Shown: positions 37,024-46,473 of the stretch, piece after piece
How the letters are laid out: the number at the start of each line of letters is the position of its first letter
Numbering within the stretch: position 1 is the first letter of the stretch
Assembly: GCF_004011695.2 (NCBI RefSeq)
Contig: NC_082421.1
Span: 682,001-746,000, forward strand
From: Ascochyta rabiei
Taxonomy: Eukaryota; Ascomycota; Dothideomycetes; Pleosporales; Didymellaceae
Reading direction: 5' to 3'
DNA length: 64,000 bases
Notes under the pieces: generated by a model
Told to the model about the DNA's origin: nothing
Seen by the model: the letters and a program-made list of their open reading frames with translations, nothing else
Databases searched by the model: none
Translations under genes and position numbers: made by a program

Positions 37024-37878
37024 TCAATCTGACTCTGCGTCCTCGTTCAGAATACTCTCGCATGCTGCTCTGAGATCCTCAACACCAGAGACGTTTCTCC
37101 ACTGGTCGAGGATCTTGCTGACTTCCTCCCACTCCTTTCCAGCCTGCTCATCCTGCTCTTGATCAATCAAATCACGTAAACGTCTTGGCGTACCCAGCAC
37201 CCATCTGACAGTCTCTTGCTGCATCTGCTTTTTGGTAGCTGCTTCGTCCTCCATCGGTTCTCCTTGCACATGTATGTCGATGCCCAAGCCTTCTGGTTTG
37301 TTCTGGAGCCCTCGCATAGAAGACGAGAGCGAGGCAGCAGTCTCAGCAATGTGCGAGATGGCTGGGCCAAGTGTGTGTGTAGTAGGTGCCAAGGGGTCCA
37401 TGTTCCCGCGCATTCGGCGAATCGTGCTGGTCGCAGATAGCAGCTTTGAATAGTTGTCGTAGACGAGTGATTTTCGGTCGCTGTCGAGATTCCGTATCTC
37501 TGCATATCGTCAGCAGGGTGCAGCATGCTGAACGAACGAGCTTTTCATACGTGATACAAGATCGGCTTCCACTTTCAGCACGCCCTGCAAGCCTTCCTTT
37601 GCAAGCAAGCTGTCCACAAAGGCCTCGGCGTTGAAGTCGGCAGCATCCAGCTCTGTCAAGGTTTCGTCCTCCTCTGGACCCAGCCCAGTCCTGGTCGGCT
37701 CTTCTGAGATTCTGGCATCTGCTTCTTTCTGGGCGTTCCTGATTCCATAGTAGTCTCGAAGCGCTGCGCGATTACGCCGCGCATTTGGCGGAGGTCTTGC
37801 GGAGCCATCGAACGAGTTGCGTGTGGAAGAGGGGCTACGTATAGAGGAGCTAGGACGAGGCGAAGCTATAGTCGACAT
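37024..37878 (-). CDS. VPS51: GARP/EARP tethering complex subunit Vps51
   Basis: Small subunit of the GARP complex, which tethers endosome-derived vesicles to the trans-Golgi. Exons 37551-37878 and 37024-37499, intron of 51 bp; 267 aa. The Vps51/Vps67 signature is clear: ALRDYYGI, then FNAEAFVDSLLAKEGLQGVLKVEADLVS, and across the intron IRNLDSDRKSLVYDNYSKLLSATSTIRRMRGNM. This region is the SNARE- and partner-binding N-terminal coil. The rest is helical and charged, with no known catalytic motif. A short C-terminal half is normal for fungal Vps51. It shares a 195-bp promoter with RMI1. Confidence 0.92.
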
Positions 37879-38073
37879 TGTGGAGCTCCTTTGAGAAGTT
37901 TCGAGGCGTCCGGTACACGATGGATGTTGTGGAGGGTGATGTATCACGTTGGCGCTCGGTGTGAACTGCCAAGGCCGCCATTGGAAAGAGCTCCCCACGT
38001 CATTTACGCAACGCGTCTTTGCACGCTTTGTGAACATCAATGGTCATATATCGCACTCCAAACAATCGCCAGT
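37879..38073. promoter_or_regulatory. Bidirectional promoter VPS51/RMI1 with ACGCGT
   Basis: Only 195 bp separate the two start codons. A perfect ACGCGT (MCB/MBF core) lies at 38011-38016, 57 bp from the RMI1 ATG and 132 bp from the VPS51 ATG. RMI1, as a replication/repair gene, is the likelier MBF target. Inference from motif and position. Confidence 0.5.
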
Positions 38074-38760
38074 ATGGTAGGTAATGCCGCAACGGAGCTA
38101 ATGCAGCACCTCGCATCGAGGCACCTTCACCCCAAACCTGCCTGGCTGCAAAGCTTCCTCTCCACTACGCGTCCAAACACAGCCATTGCTGCATTAAAGC
38201 AGACATGCCTTTTTCGTCTTCTTGCAACTGATATAACGACGTCACTGAGCCAGCCAGCATCTTCACTGCTTCCAGACGACGTGCTGAGAGGTACAGTCCA
38301 GTCCCGCCCCCTTGCTGGACCAATCGTTTGTCAAGTGCTTGATGTTGAAGACATTGGACAGTCGCGCTGGTCACAGGTCGAAGCAATCGAGGCAAGAGAG
38401 CGCGGCGAGACGACAAAAGGACGAGAGATTATTCGAGTGATTGAGCCGGAGAACGACGATTCCGGTCAAGCTGCTGCGCCTACACAAAGCAAAGGCCCGT
38501 TCAAGTTACTACTGCAGGATGCGAAAGGCAATCAGATTTATGCATTGGATCTTCGAGGCATCGACGGACTCAACACCAACATGAACATGGGTGTGAAGCT
38601 ATTGCTGCGCAACGTCGATGTGCGAAGAGCGGTCGTTATGCTCGAGCCTGGTAACGTGCAGATCTTAGGCGGGAAGCTCGAAGCACTCGACAAGGCGTGG
38701 AAGGAGGGGAGGAAGGATAGGCTGATCAAGGCAGCAAACGCAGGTGGAGATGCGACATAA
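38074..38760 (+). CDS. RMI1: RecQ-mediated genome instability protein Rmi1
   Basis: OB-fold subunit of the Sgs1/BLM-Top3-Rmi1 complex that dissolves double Holliday junctions. A single exon of 228 codons starting at ATG 38074; an upstream in-frame extension exists but reads through the divergent promoter. Family features: N-terminal helical part (HPKPAWLQSFLS, LKQTCLFRLLATDI), then the OB fold (PIVCQVLDVEDIGQSRWSQVEAIE, FKLLLQDAKGNQIYALDLRGI, MNMGVKLLLRNVDVRRAVVMLEPGNVQILGGKLEALDKAW). The length matches short fungal Rmi1 proteins, which lack the second OB fold of animal RMI1. It is convergent with the downstream F-box gene. Confidence 0.93.
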   Translation: MVGNAATELMQHLASRHLHPKPAWLQSFLSTTRPNTAIAALKQTCLFRLLATDITTSLSQPASSLLPDDVLRGTVQSRPLAGPIVCQVLDVEDIGQSRWSQVEAIEARERGETTKGREIIRVIEPENDDSGQAAAPTQSKGPFKLLLQDAKGNQIYALDLRGIDGLNTNMNMGVKLLLRNVDVRRAVVMLEPGNVQILGGKLEALDKAWKEGRKDRLIKAANAGGDAT

Positions 38761-39058
38761 AGATCCCACTGCAGAGGACGAGAGCAATGCTGTCAACACC
38801 ACTTGTCGACGAACGCTGAGCGCGTATGCAGATCTCACCAGGCTGCAGTCCCTTTACCTTGCTCACTGGAAGCACCGTTATGGATATCTGCGCTTCTGCC
38901 GCGTTGTCATGCTGAGCCATAGAGCACCCACGTGCGAACGACAATCACTTGAGCAAGCATGGAAGCTGCGATTACGACCCATCCCATTAGATTGGGTGTA
39001 CATGGTGCAGTACATAGCACAACAATCACCAGTTCCAGACCTTCTCACAGGCCAAGAT

Positions 39059-40741
39059 CTACACGTTCTTCCTGCCCCCCTCGTCCCAGCTCATGCCATA
39101 ACTCTTGACTCTGCTCCAATAAAACGCCCTATCGTTCTTGAGCCCAAACTCACCCCAGTCATCTGTCAGCCGGTTGTAGCTCCAGTATCCTTGCCATGTC
39201 AACTTGTTGTTCTTAGCCTGCCGCCCTGCATTGCTAAGGTTCAAGATCATCTTGTTGAAGTACTTTGGCGTCGCGCCCGCTGTTTCTATGACGAGTGAAC
39301 CCTCCTTCTCCGCGTCGTCGATCCCGGGCATTTCGGGTCCAGTCAAGCGCCAGCGACCCAAGAGCGCATCTTTCATCGGCGCGGATGGAAGATTGCCGTG
39401 GTTCTTGTGCATGTGTTCGATGTAGAGGTAGGGTACTACATCGGCTGGTTCGGAAGTTGTGAGGAGCGAGATGCATGTCCCGTCACGCAGGAAGCGGAGG
39501 TAGCGGTAGTAGGTCACGATGTGGATGGGGGAGTTCCACGTCAAGCTCAGTGTACTAGCCGCACCGGGGCGCTGGTAGTTCACCGTGCTAATGTAGCAGC
39601 CGTTGAAGCGGATGCGTGGGCGGCGGCGGAACAGGGTACGGAAGGTGGGGTAGGGTGATGGCACAAGCATCTGAGTGATGGATGCCGGAGATGGAGGGGT
39701 TCGAGAAGCAGTGTCCTCGGTGTCGGAGTTGTTGCCGAGAACGAAGCCACCTTCCTCGTCGTCTCCTAGTGGTCGGCCGTCAAGCTGGCAGGTATAGGAG
39801 TAGTGCATAGCCGCAAAACCATACTCATGTCCTAGTGCGATACGCTTCCACACCTGGTCCTCAGTACTGACAAGATAGGCTAGACGTTTACAGACTTGCG
39901 CAAGGCGGACGAATGCTGCAAGGTCCTGTACAGCCAGATGTCCCAGGATCTGGACAATGATTTCCTCAGGAACAGCGGCGATGGGACATGGTGGTGCTGG
40001 AGAGAGATCTGTTGGTGGTGGCTCTCCGCTTATAGACAGAGTAGAGAAATCTGCGAGTAGAGTCTGGAGTGAAGCTGAGAGACCATGTAGGGAGTGGTGG
40101 GCAGTATTGGGTACTGTTACCGGCGCATCAGAGGGGTTAGGATCCTGCGGTCTCGGTGCTGCACTCGTTACTGGGGTGCTAGCCTGCGGCTTGGGTCTGT
40201 TTTGGAAGAAGGATGGTGGGAAGTGCTTTGCTTTGTACTTCTCGTGCACACCATCGTCGAGCTACAAGATGTGAGTGTATGGCTAGAGCAATGTTCTACG
40301 ACATAGACCTACCTTGAAAGCCTTCCTGTATAACCTCACGCTATCGCCCAAGCTTCCTTGTGTTTCACGTTCTACGGCCTTTTCATAATGGTCTAATGCA
40401 GTTTTTGGTTCTTTGCTTGCAGATGTAATGGCAGCGGTCTGGGCGCTGGTTTCACCCAGCCTTCGACCATGCTGCTTGTCACCCAGATCCTCATGAACAT
40501 AGGGAGTGACTTCATCTGCCTCTTCCAGACTGCGCTGGCGTGCATGGGAATGAGACGCTGCGTCCGGCGCAGTGCCCTTTGAGGCGAGGGGCTTAATCGC
40601 TGATGGAGCTGCTGTCCTCGCTGGAGCCGCAGATGCTACTGGCGTCCTGCCCTTGGCTCGGGCCGAGACTTCTTCTCTCCATCTCTGGCGGAAAGACTCA
40701 AGCTCAGCCTCGGTGCTCGTGGTATGGTTTTGAGGGTCCAT
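39059..40741 (-). CDS. F-box protein, Hrt3/Pof7/FBXO9 type
   Basis: Probable SCF substrate receptor of the family including yeast Hrt3, fission-yeast Pof7 and animal FBXO9. Exons 40313-40741 and 39059-40261, intron of 51 bp in phase 0; 543 aa. The N-terminal part has a tetratricopeptide-like helical segment (ALDHYEKAVERETQGSLGDSVRLYRKAFK | LDDGVHEKY) typical of this family. The F-box follows (CPIAAVPEEIIVQILGHLAVQDLAAFVRLAQVCKRLAYL). Then comes the family-specific C-terminal domain (WKRIALG, PRIRFNGCYISTVNYQRPG, HIVTYYRYLRFLRDGTCISLLTT, LLGRWRLTG). Low-complexity Ala/Pro/Ser stretches link them. It shares a promoter of about 500 bp with MTM1. Confidence 0.9.
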
Positions 40742-41240
40742 GGTTTTAAGGTCCAAATGTGGCGTCCCGCTGCTTAGCGCGCAATCCGATGTCGCTGGTT
40801 CCACGTGCAGCAAAGTGGGTATGGTACAGCACGAGGTTTCGGTGGCTAATGGCAATACATGTCTACAGAGCCGGTGACTCTTCGTCTGCGTTGGCGTTGG
40901 GCGGTGAATCAGCGATGCATTGAGGTTGACAGGCACCGAGCGATGACGAAGGAAAGCGCGCCACAGACGCGTTCTCGATGCAAGTGCATCTGATAAGCCG
41001 CCGCTGCAGCCCCACGCCGTTGATCCTATTAGTCCGATCGTGGTAGACATTTTTGTGGCTCGGAGCTAGAACCAACCATGGACGACCAGGCCGCCCTCGC
41101 CGCCTTTCAGCACAGCGTCACCACTTGATCACCGCCCACGGAGAATGAACACGCCCGCCTCTCTGCGCCCTTGCGACTCTCACCACCCGCCTCGTTCCCA
41201 CTCGAGCTAACACAACCGTCCACTGCACGCAGCGGTAGAG
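40742..41240. promoter_or_regulatory. Divergent promoter of the Hrt3-like gene and MTM1
   Basis: About 500 bp between two start codons, with an ACGCGT hexamer at 40967-40972. A frame open leftward through it (to 41050) is an upstream extension of the F-box gene and is not taken as coding. Confidence 0.45.
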
Positions 41241-42626
41241 ATGGCGACGGCCACTCAGCGGGCCGAGGATGTGGACGTCATCAAAGGCGCCGACGAGGTG
41301 TCGCTGCCCCAGAAGATGCTTTCGGCCGTGTCTGGGAGCATTCTGACATCGTTACTGGGTGAGTAGTTGTCTGGAGTGCTTCGTTTTCATTGCGCACCAT
41401 CTGCGAGCTGGGTCCACTACACTGTCCGCCACAGCGCTCTCTCGAACAGTCACTGACGTAAACCAGTCACGCCCCTCGACGTCGTCCGCGTCCGTCTACA
41501 GTCGCAAGAAACACCGCAAAAAACATCGTCGCACACTTCCCGCGGATTCAATGGCTCCACTCTTGGCCAGTTCCGCGACCTGCCGCCAAACACGGGCATC
41601 TCGGCTTGCTGTAGAGAGGTGTTCTGGATGAACAACAAGGCGCCTTTCTGCGTAGCTGGGCCAACCATGGCGCCGATCAACCCAGCCGATCTGAGCTGCG
41701 CGGTCGAAGAGGTGCAACGGAGGACCATCAATAGTACCTGGGACGGGTTACGAAAAATTGCACAGAACGAAGGACCACGGACACTATGGCGAGGACTGTC
41801 ACCGACTCTGGTCATGGCAGTCCCTGCGAACGTCATCTATTTCGCAGGTTACGACTGGTTACGAACAGCTCAGGCGTCGCCTTTCCGCCAGGCCATCCCG
41901 GACGCGTACATACCTTTGGTAGCAGGCGCCTCAGCTCGCACAATGGCCGCTATCACTGTCAGCCCCATTGAGATGTTCAAAACCAGGATGCAGTCAGCAA
42001 ACCACACAGCCACCGCTGCAGGGCACTTTCGCGAAACAATGGACGGGTTGAGGGAGATGGTGGGCTCACAAGGTGTTTTCAGCCTATGGAGAGGTCTCAC
42101 TTTGACCCTCTGGCGTGACGTACCCTTCTCTGCGATCTACTGGTGGGGCTACGAAGCCACGAGAAACGCCTTGACTGATGCCAGGGGACGAGCGGATGCC
42201 AGGAACGACGGTTTCGAGTTCCGCATGGGCCGAGGGGAAGAGAAGCTCAAGCGACGAAGCCGGTCGCGGAGCCGAGAGAATCCAAAAGACACCATCGTTG
42301 ACAGCTTTATTGCCGGCGCTGCTTCTGGTGGAGTTGCGGCATTCGTCACCACACCGTTCGACGTCGGCAAGACCAGACAGCAAGTCGTACAGCACGCAGG
42401 CAAAGCCGCCAAGGACGCTGTCGAGACTGTACGACCAGAAGATCAGTCTATGCCTCGATTCCTTATGCACATCTACAAAGAGCAAGGGATGTCTGGACTG
42501 TTCAAGGGATGGGCGGCTCGATCACTGAAGATTGCACCTGCTTGTGCGATTATGATCAGCTGCTACGAGCTAGGTAAGAAAGTCTTCAACGATGCAAACG
42601 AGCGCAAACATCTCGAACGATCGTGA
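41241..42626 (+). CDS. MTM1: Mitochondrial carrier Mtm1 / SLC25A39-40 type
   Basis: Inner-membrane carrier. The family is needed for manganese delivery to mitochondrial superoxide dismutase in yeast, and the animal members SLC25A39/40 import glutathione. Exons 41241-41358 and 41467-42626, intron of 108 bp; 425 aa. Three carrier repeats with Px[DE]xx[KR]-type signatures are visible: TPLDVVRVRLQ (repeat 1), SPIEMFKTRMQ (repeat 2) and TPFDVGKTRQQ (repeat 3), plus GPRTLWRGL, GVFSLWRGL and GMSGLFKGW ends. Repeat 1 has the family's long Cys-containing matrix loop (ACCREVFWMNNKAPFC), and a charged Arg/Ser-rich loop precedes repeat 3. The Cys-rich loop is what separates this family from other carriers. 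Confidence 0.9.
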
Positions 42627-43095
42627 GACCAGGAGGACGGCGTGTGATTGGAGACTTTAGCACATTCTTTGGCTTATGCGCACTCGCCTGGTAAGAGCAA
42701 GGAGTTTGATTCAACTCGTTTTTGCATCGCGACAGCATGGCATGACACGGCGTTATTGGCGAGTCGAGGCGAGGAGCGGTCTACGACTGGAAATGTATTG
42801 ATACCAGCGCTACTGTATATACCAGCGCATGTATTCTAGCGACGAAAAGCATCGCATGTAATTGAAGTATTTATATGACAGTCTCATATCACGCGTGCAA
42901 CAGAGTCTCGATCTCTCATACAGCTTTTATTTGTTTCGAATGGAGTTGGTGTCCGTTTCGTCGAGGCAATTCGACATGCATTTTACGCTAGTGCGATTGT
43001 TATATAGCCGCGAGAACGCACGCGTCAACAGCAACCGCATTGTTGCGCGAACCCAGCTACCCCACCTCACAAGTCGCCGAGTTCAATTGACCGCA
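42627..43095. other. Intergenic; ELYS-domain gene promoter
   Basis: About 470 bp with no supported gene. It contains two ACGCGT hexamers, at 42891-42896 and 43020-43025, the nearer one 70 bp upstream of the next ATG. Confidence 0.5.
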
Positions 43096-44152
43096 ATGCT
43101 TGACGTTGAAGATTTTAATGCTGTCTTTCGAGGGCACAACTACACCGACGGCCTGGTACAGCAGATCCAAGAGTACCAGCATGCGCTCGGCGGACAGACC
43201 TTCTTTGAGCGCCTATTGGAGCTGCTGAAGATCAAGGGCAAGTGCGGTCGCAAACTCAACAGCAACCATCTGCTGACAAGATTTAGGACGCAAGGCATAC
43301 CCACCAAAGACACCACAACAGCTGCACGACCTACACCAGCGCATCGTCTCCTCCGAAACCACACTACACAACAAGCACTGTCTGATCTTCTACCTACTCA
43401 AAGACTTGTCGCCGCAGCACCATGAGGACGACGAGCTCGCAACCGCATTCGCACGCGACGTTCACCTCGAGAAGCGCTTCTGGACCTTCATCGAAGGCTT
43501 GTGGTCTCTGGATCATCTCGAATTTGCGAACGCTGTCGGCAACCTTACACACCCTAGCATAATACCAACGTTCCCAGACGAGATCATGCTCACGCTACTG
43601 AATGGAAGAGAGAAGCTGAACAGGGTGAATGTGCAGAAGGGCGAACAGGATGAGGTGCTACCACTTGCCTACTACAATTGCGTCAAGCCGCCGCTCGAGG
43701 ACCAGAAAGTCAGGACCGAATTTGCAAAGTATCTTTCAAGCCGCAACGTTACGGAAACATACTACTGGATTCATACCCGACCCGAGCATGAGCAGAAGCC
43801 GCTTCTTGAGATCTTGATTGAGCAGACATTGGACAAGAGCACGTGGAACAACGGTATCGGTGGAGAATTGTACACAAGGGAAGACAAAGCCATGGAGCTT
43901 GTCAGCTTGCCATTTAGCGACGAGGAAGAGGACTTCATCGAAAAATTCTTGACCGAGGGCAAGGGCAGGTCCTTCCGGAACGCGGAGGATACAGTCATGA
44001 TGCGTAGAATTGCTATGGGCAGGTTGACTGATGTGGCAGAAGATCAAAACACACGTGGCCGCAGGCAGGATGGCGTTAATTGGGACTCGTTGAAGGATGG
44101 CGTCAAGAAAGGACTTGGGCCGAGGCGTGACGAAGACGGGTTTGTCTTTTGA
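43096..44152 (+). CDS. ELYS-domain nuclear pore assembly protein (fungal Ely5 type)
   Basis: Two exons, 43096-43237 and 43287-44152, joined by a 49-bp intron with a GC donor; 335 aa. The protein matches the fungal ELYS family: short start MLDVEDFNAVFRG, helical body (FFERLLELLKIKG | RKAYPPKTPQQLHDLH), then CLIFYLLKDL, EKRFWTFIEGLWSLDHLEFANAVGNLTHPSIIPTFPDEIMLTLL and VLPLAYYNCVKPPL. Animal ELYS seeds nuclear pore assembly on chromatin, and the fungal proteins are short nuclear-pore-associated forms. The tail is charged (FSDEEEDFIEKFLTEGKGRSFRNAEDTVMMRR) and ends in GLGPRRDEDGFVF. The chosen start agrees with the family; an upstream extension of 78 codons is not used. Confidence 0.87.
43238..43286 (+). 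other. GC-AG intron in the ELYS-domain gene
   Basis: Donor G|GCAAGT, branch-like TGCTGAC, acceptor ATTTAG. It is the only splice pair found here that keeps the family frame (KIKG|RKAYPPK). The nearby GT (GTGCGG) gives the wrong phase with every acceptor tried. Confidence 0.8.
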
Positions 44153-44398
44153 AGCTCTACACTGAGTCCGGGCAAAGGACAACATCCTGCATAGCGAAGG
44201 CGTTCGGCATATCAGTCTCAGACATGGGGCGGGTTTTATCCATTTGGGTTCGTCTACACACGGCATGCTGCCTTGCTTGGTCAACGCCAGGTGACAGTAC
44301 TCAATGCCGTGGGTGACATTTTTAGTTTACAATCTTCACAATTTATCGCCTTTACCTCACCGCTGCCCTCATGACGTCGGCCTCATCGTGACCTCACA

Positions 44399-44727
44399 GG
44401 CCGGCTATGTCAACTACACGTTCATGCCGCCCTCGAACGTGATTCGGAAGCTCGAGGCCGTCAGGTCGGCTAAGGATCCTGATCACAGGCCCTATCCGTG
44501 AAGTCCGGTGTAATTGGCAGTTGGAGAATATGGATCTTGGCGATCTGAGGAAGACGGCGCTGGGTAGGCAGAGGAAGGGAGCTGATGAAAAAGGACGGCT
44601 CATTGCTATCTTGATGAGGGACGGTATGGGCAGTGTGGGTAAGGAAGAGAGTAACAGGGTGGAGGTCAAGAAGGAAGAAGACAACGAGAAGGATAAGAGA
44701 ATCAAACTGGGGTCGTTTGTGGTCTGA
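44399..44727 (+). pseudogene. Possible gene remnant, unrecognised
   Basis: An AG-preceded open segment (AGYVNYTFMPPSNVIRKLEAVRSAKDPDHRPYP) ends at a stop near 44499. A second segment (MENMDLGDLRKTALGRQRKG..., 44521-44727) follows in another frame with only about 20 bp between, too short for an intron. Both look like charged helical protein sequence. They could be the broken tail of one gene or chance frames. No family is recognised. Confidence 0.25.
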
Positions 44728-45325
44728 GGAGCGTTTATGCGAGCATGGGTCAAAACAGATGCAATTCGTGTGTTGAGCGTACAGATTCTGGGGTCAGATT
44801 CCGAACTAAGCCATAATAAACCATGGGGTGTGATTAGAGCCATGCGATTTTGCAATGCTTTCTTCAAGATGAAATCGCAGGAGGGTTGGTGAGAGGCAAT
44901 CGTGTGTTGGGTTCTTGTGTGCTGTGTGCTGTGTGCTGATTGAATCATAAAAGCCACTATGTTTTCCGCATCCGCACTCGCATGAGTCCAGAGCTTCGAG
45001 CCCTCTACCAGACCTTTCTGTGCCCAAGTCTATAACGTCCTCCTGGAGCCGGTTATGGGACTGTTAAAGCCACAACAGCATAGAATTCCACTCAAAAAGC
45101 AGTTGAAGTGAGTTGTCGTTAGTCGTGCCATTGAGTACTTAACAAGGGCTCGTAGATCTGTTCGGTTGGTCAGTCCAATCCATTCGCGAAGCACCTAAGA
45201 GCGAAGTATTGAAGATAAGTAACTTCCACTTACATCATAGAGGTACTGGTCAGCCAGAGATTAGCCTTGACACGAAGGCCAAACATGCAAAGGATGCTTT
45301 ATACCTCCAGGATGCACTCACGAAA

Positions 45326-45656
45326 TCAATTCTCGGCGCTTGCGGATGTGGCACTTGAAGATGTGAGTGTAGATACAGGCTGAGGCGTCTGTTTGGGTTC
45401 CATAATTTGTACACGTTGAAGCCGGTCATTTTTGATGAAGTAGTCTACCGTGAGGTGGTTCTTGGGGTCTTTTGTGCTCGAGTGCCACCCGATCCTGAAG
45501 CTCAGTTCAGCTGAGTTGGTCGTCGATGATAGAGGAAACCTACACCACCTCGACCCTAGTCGCCCCCTGCGGTGGTGTTTGGGCTTGAACTAAAGAAATG
45601 ATCCGTTCCTTCTCTGAGTTTGACTCGTCGGGCTTGAATGTGGCGGGGATGGCCAT
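45326..45656 (-). CDS. Candidate small two-exon gene, unrecognised
   Basis: Exon 45544-45656 and exon 45326-45500, joined by a 43-bp intron (GTAGGT donor, GCTGAAC branch, GAG acceptor); 95 codons in frame. The start context is ACCATGG. The second exon is 175 bp without a stop and encodes protein-like sequence (FRIGWHSSTKDPKNHLTVDYF). The same frame is open upstream to 45746 and could belong to a longer gene with further 5' exons. No family is recognised; it might be a remnant. Low confidence. Confidence 0.3.
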
Positions 45657-46473
45657 GGTGACAGATACGAAGGTGTTATTGATGCTGAAGCTGAAGGTGA
45701 GTACGGTACTGATCAGGAAGTTGACCAAGCGGTCAGTTAAGGGCAAGTCTTGTGCCGTTGGTATAACGATAGCAGGTCAGGCAGCGTCATATGCTCTATA
45801 CTCCTAGGTTCTCACCTCGCGTTTGTACGGGCACTGAGACAGCAATTAGTTACCTGGAGGCACAAATGGTAGACTTTCAAGGCTATTCTACTGTGGAGTA
45901 TCCTCAAATAACCTGGCGTGAAGAGGTGTTTGTGCACTGATGGCTCTGGAATTACTACCGCAGCGTGCCCCTGGCACAGTGAGGAGTGCCAGAAATACAG
46001 CTAATCGACTTTTTTCAACATCATTTTACCTTATCCTAACGAGTAAACGCCAGGTGAATTCGGTGGCTTTCAACGCCGTACAGCTCAGAGGCTTCCTAAC
46101 ACAAACGAAACCAGTCACTGCTGGATTGTGATAGTAGAATCAAAGTCCTTATAAGATCGAGCTTTCTCTGTCCACTGGAGCACAACCTATCGTCTATACC
46201 TCTGCTATGAAACAATGAATAGACAACTGGAAATATCTGTCTTCCTCTTCCAAGGTTTCGTACTTTTGGGCATTCGAAACGCAAGAGCACTTCACCTCAC
46301 GTCATTGTGCGCTCAGCACGGGCCGCGCAAACAAACGCCTTTCTGTTCTTCCCACACAGCGACTGCTGCACACAAGCAGATCTAAGCAATTTCGGTCAAA
46401 TTGTTGCCTGTTATTGAGAATTTTGCCCAAGGCTTAAGTCCGCAAATTGCAATACTTTGATCTCACTCTTGCA

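Larger units (their letters stand above)
44153..46473. other. Gene-poor stretch with possible decayed coding remnants
   Basis: About 2.3 kb between the ELYS-domain gene and the broken kinase. It carries two coding-like traces: plus-strand frames around 44399-44727 and a two-exon minus-strand candidate at 45326-45656 (listed separately). The rest shows no coding character and looks richer in A+T than its neighbours. Confidence 0.45.

Noticed and set aside
40742..41050. Upstream extension of the Hrt3-like F-box frame to ATG 41050
   Set aside because: The extension lies in the divergent promoter, has no conserved sequence, and the family start is MDPQNH at 40741.
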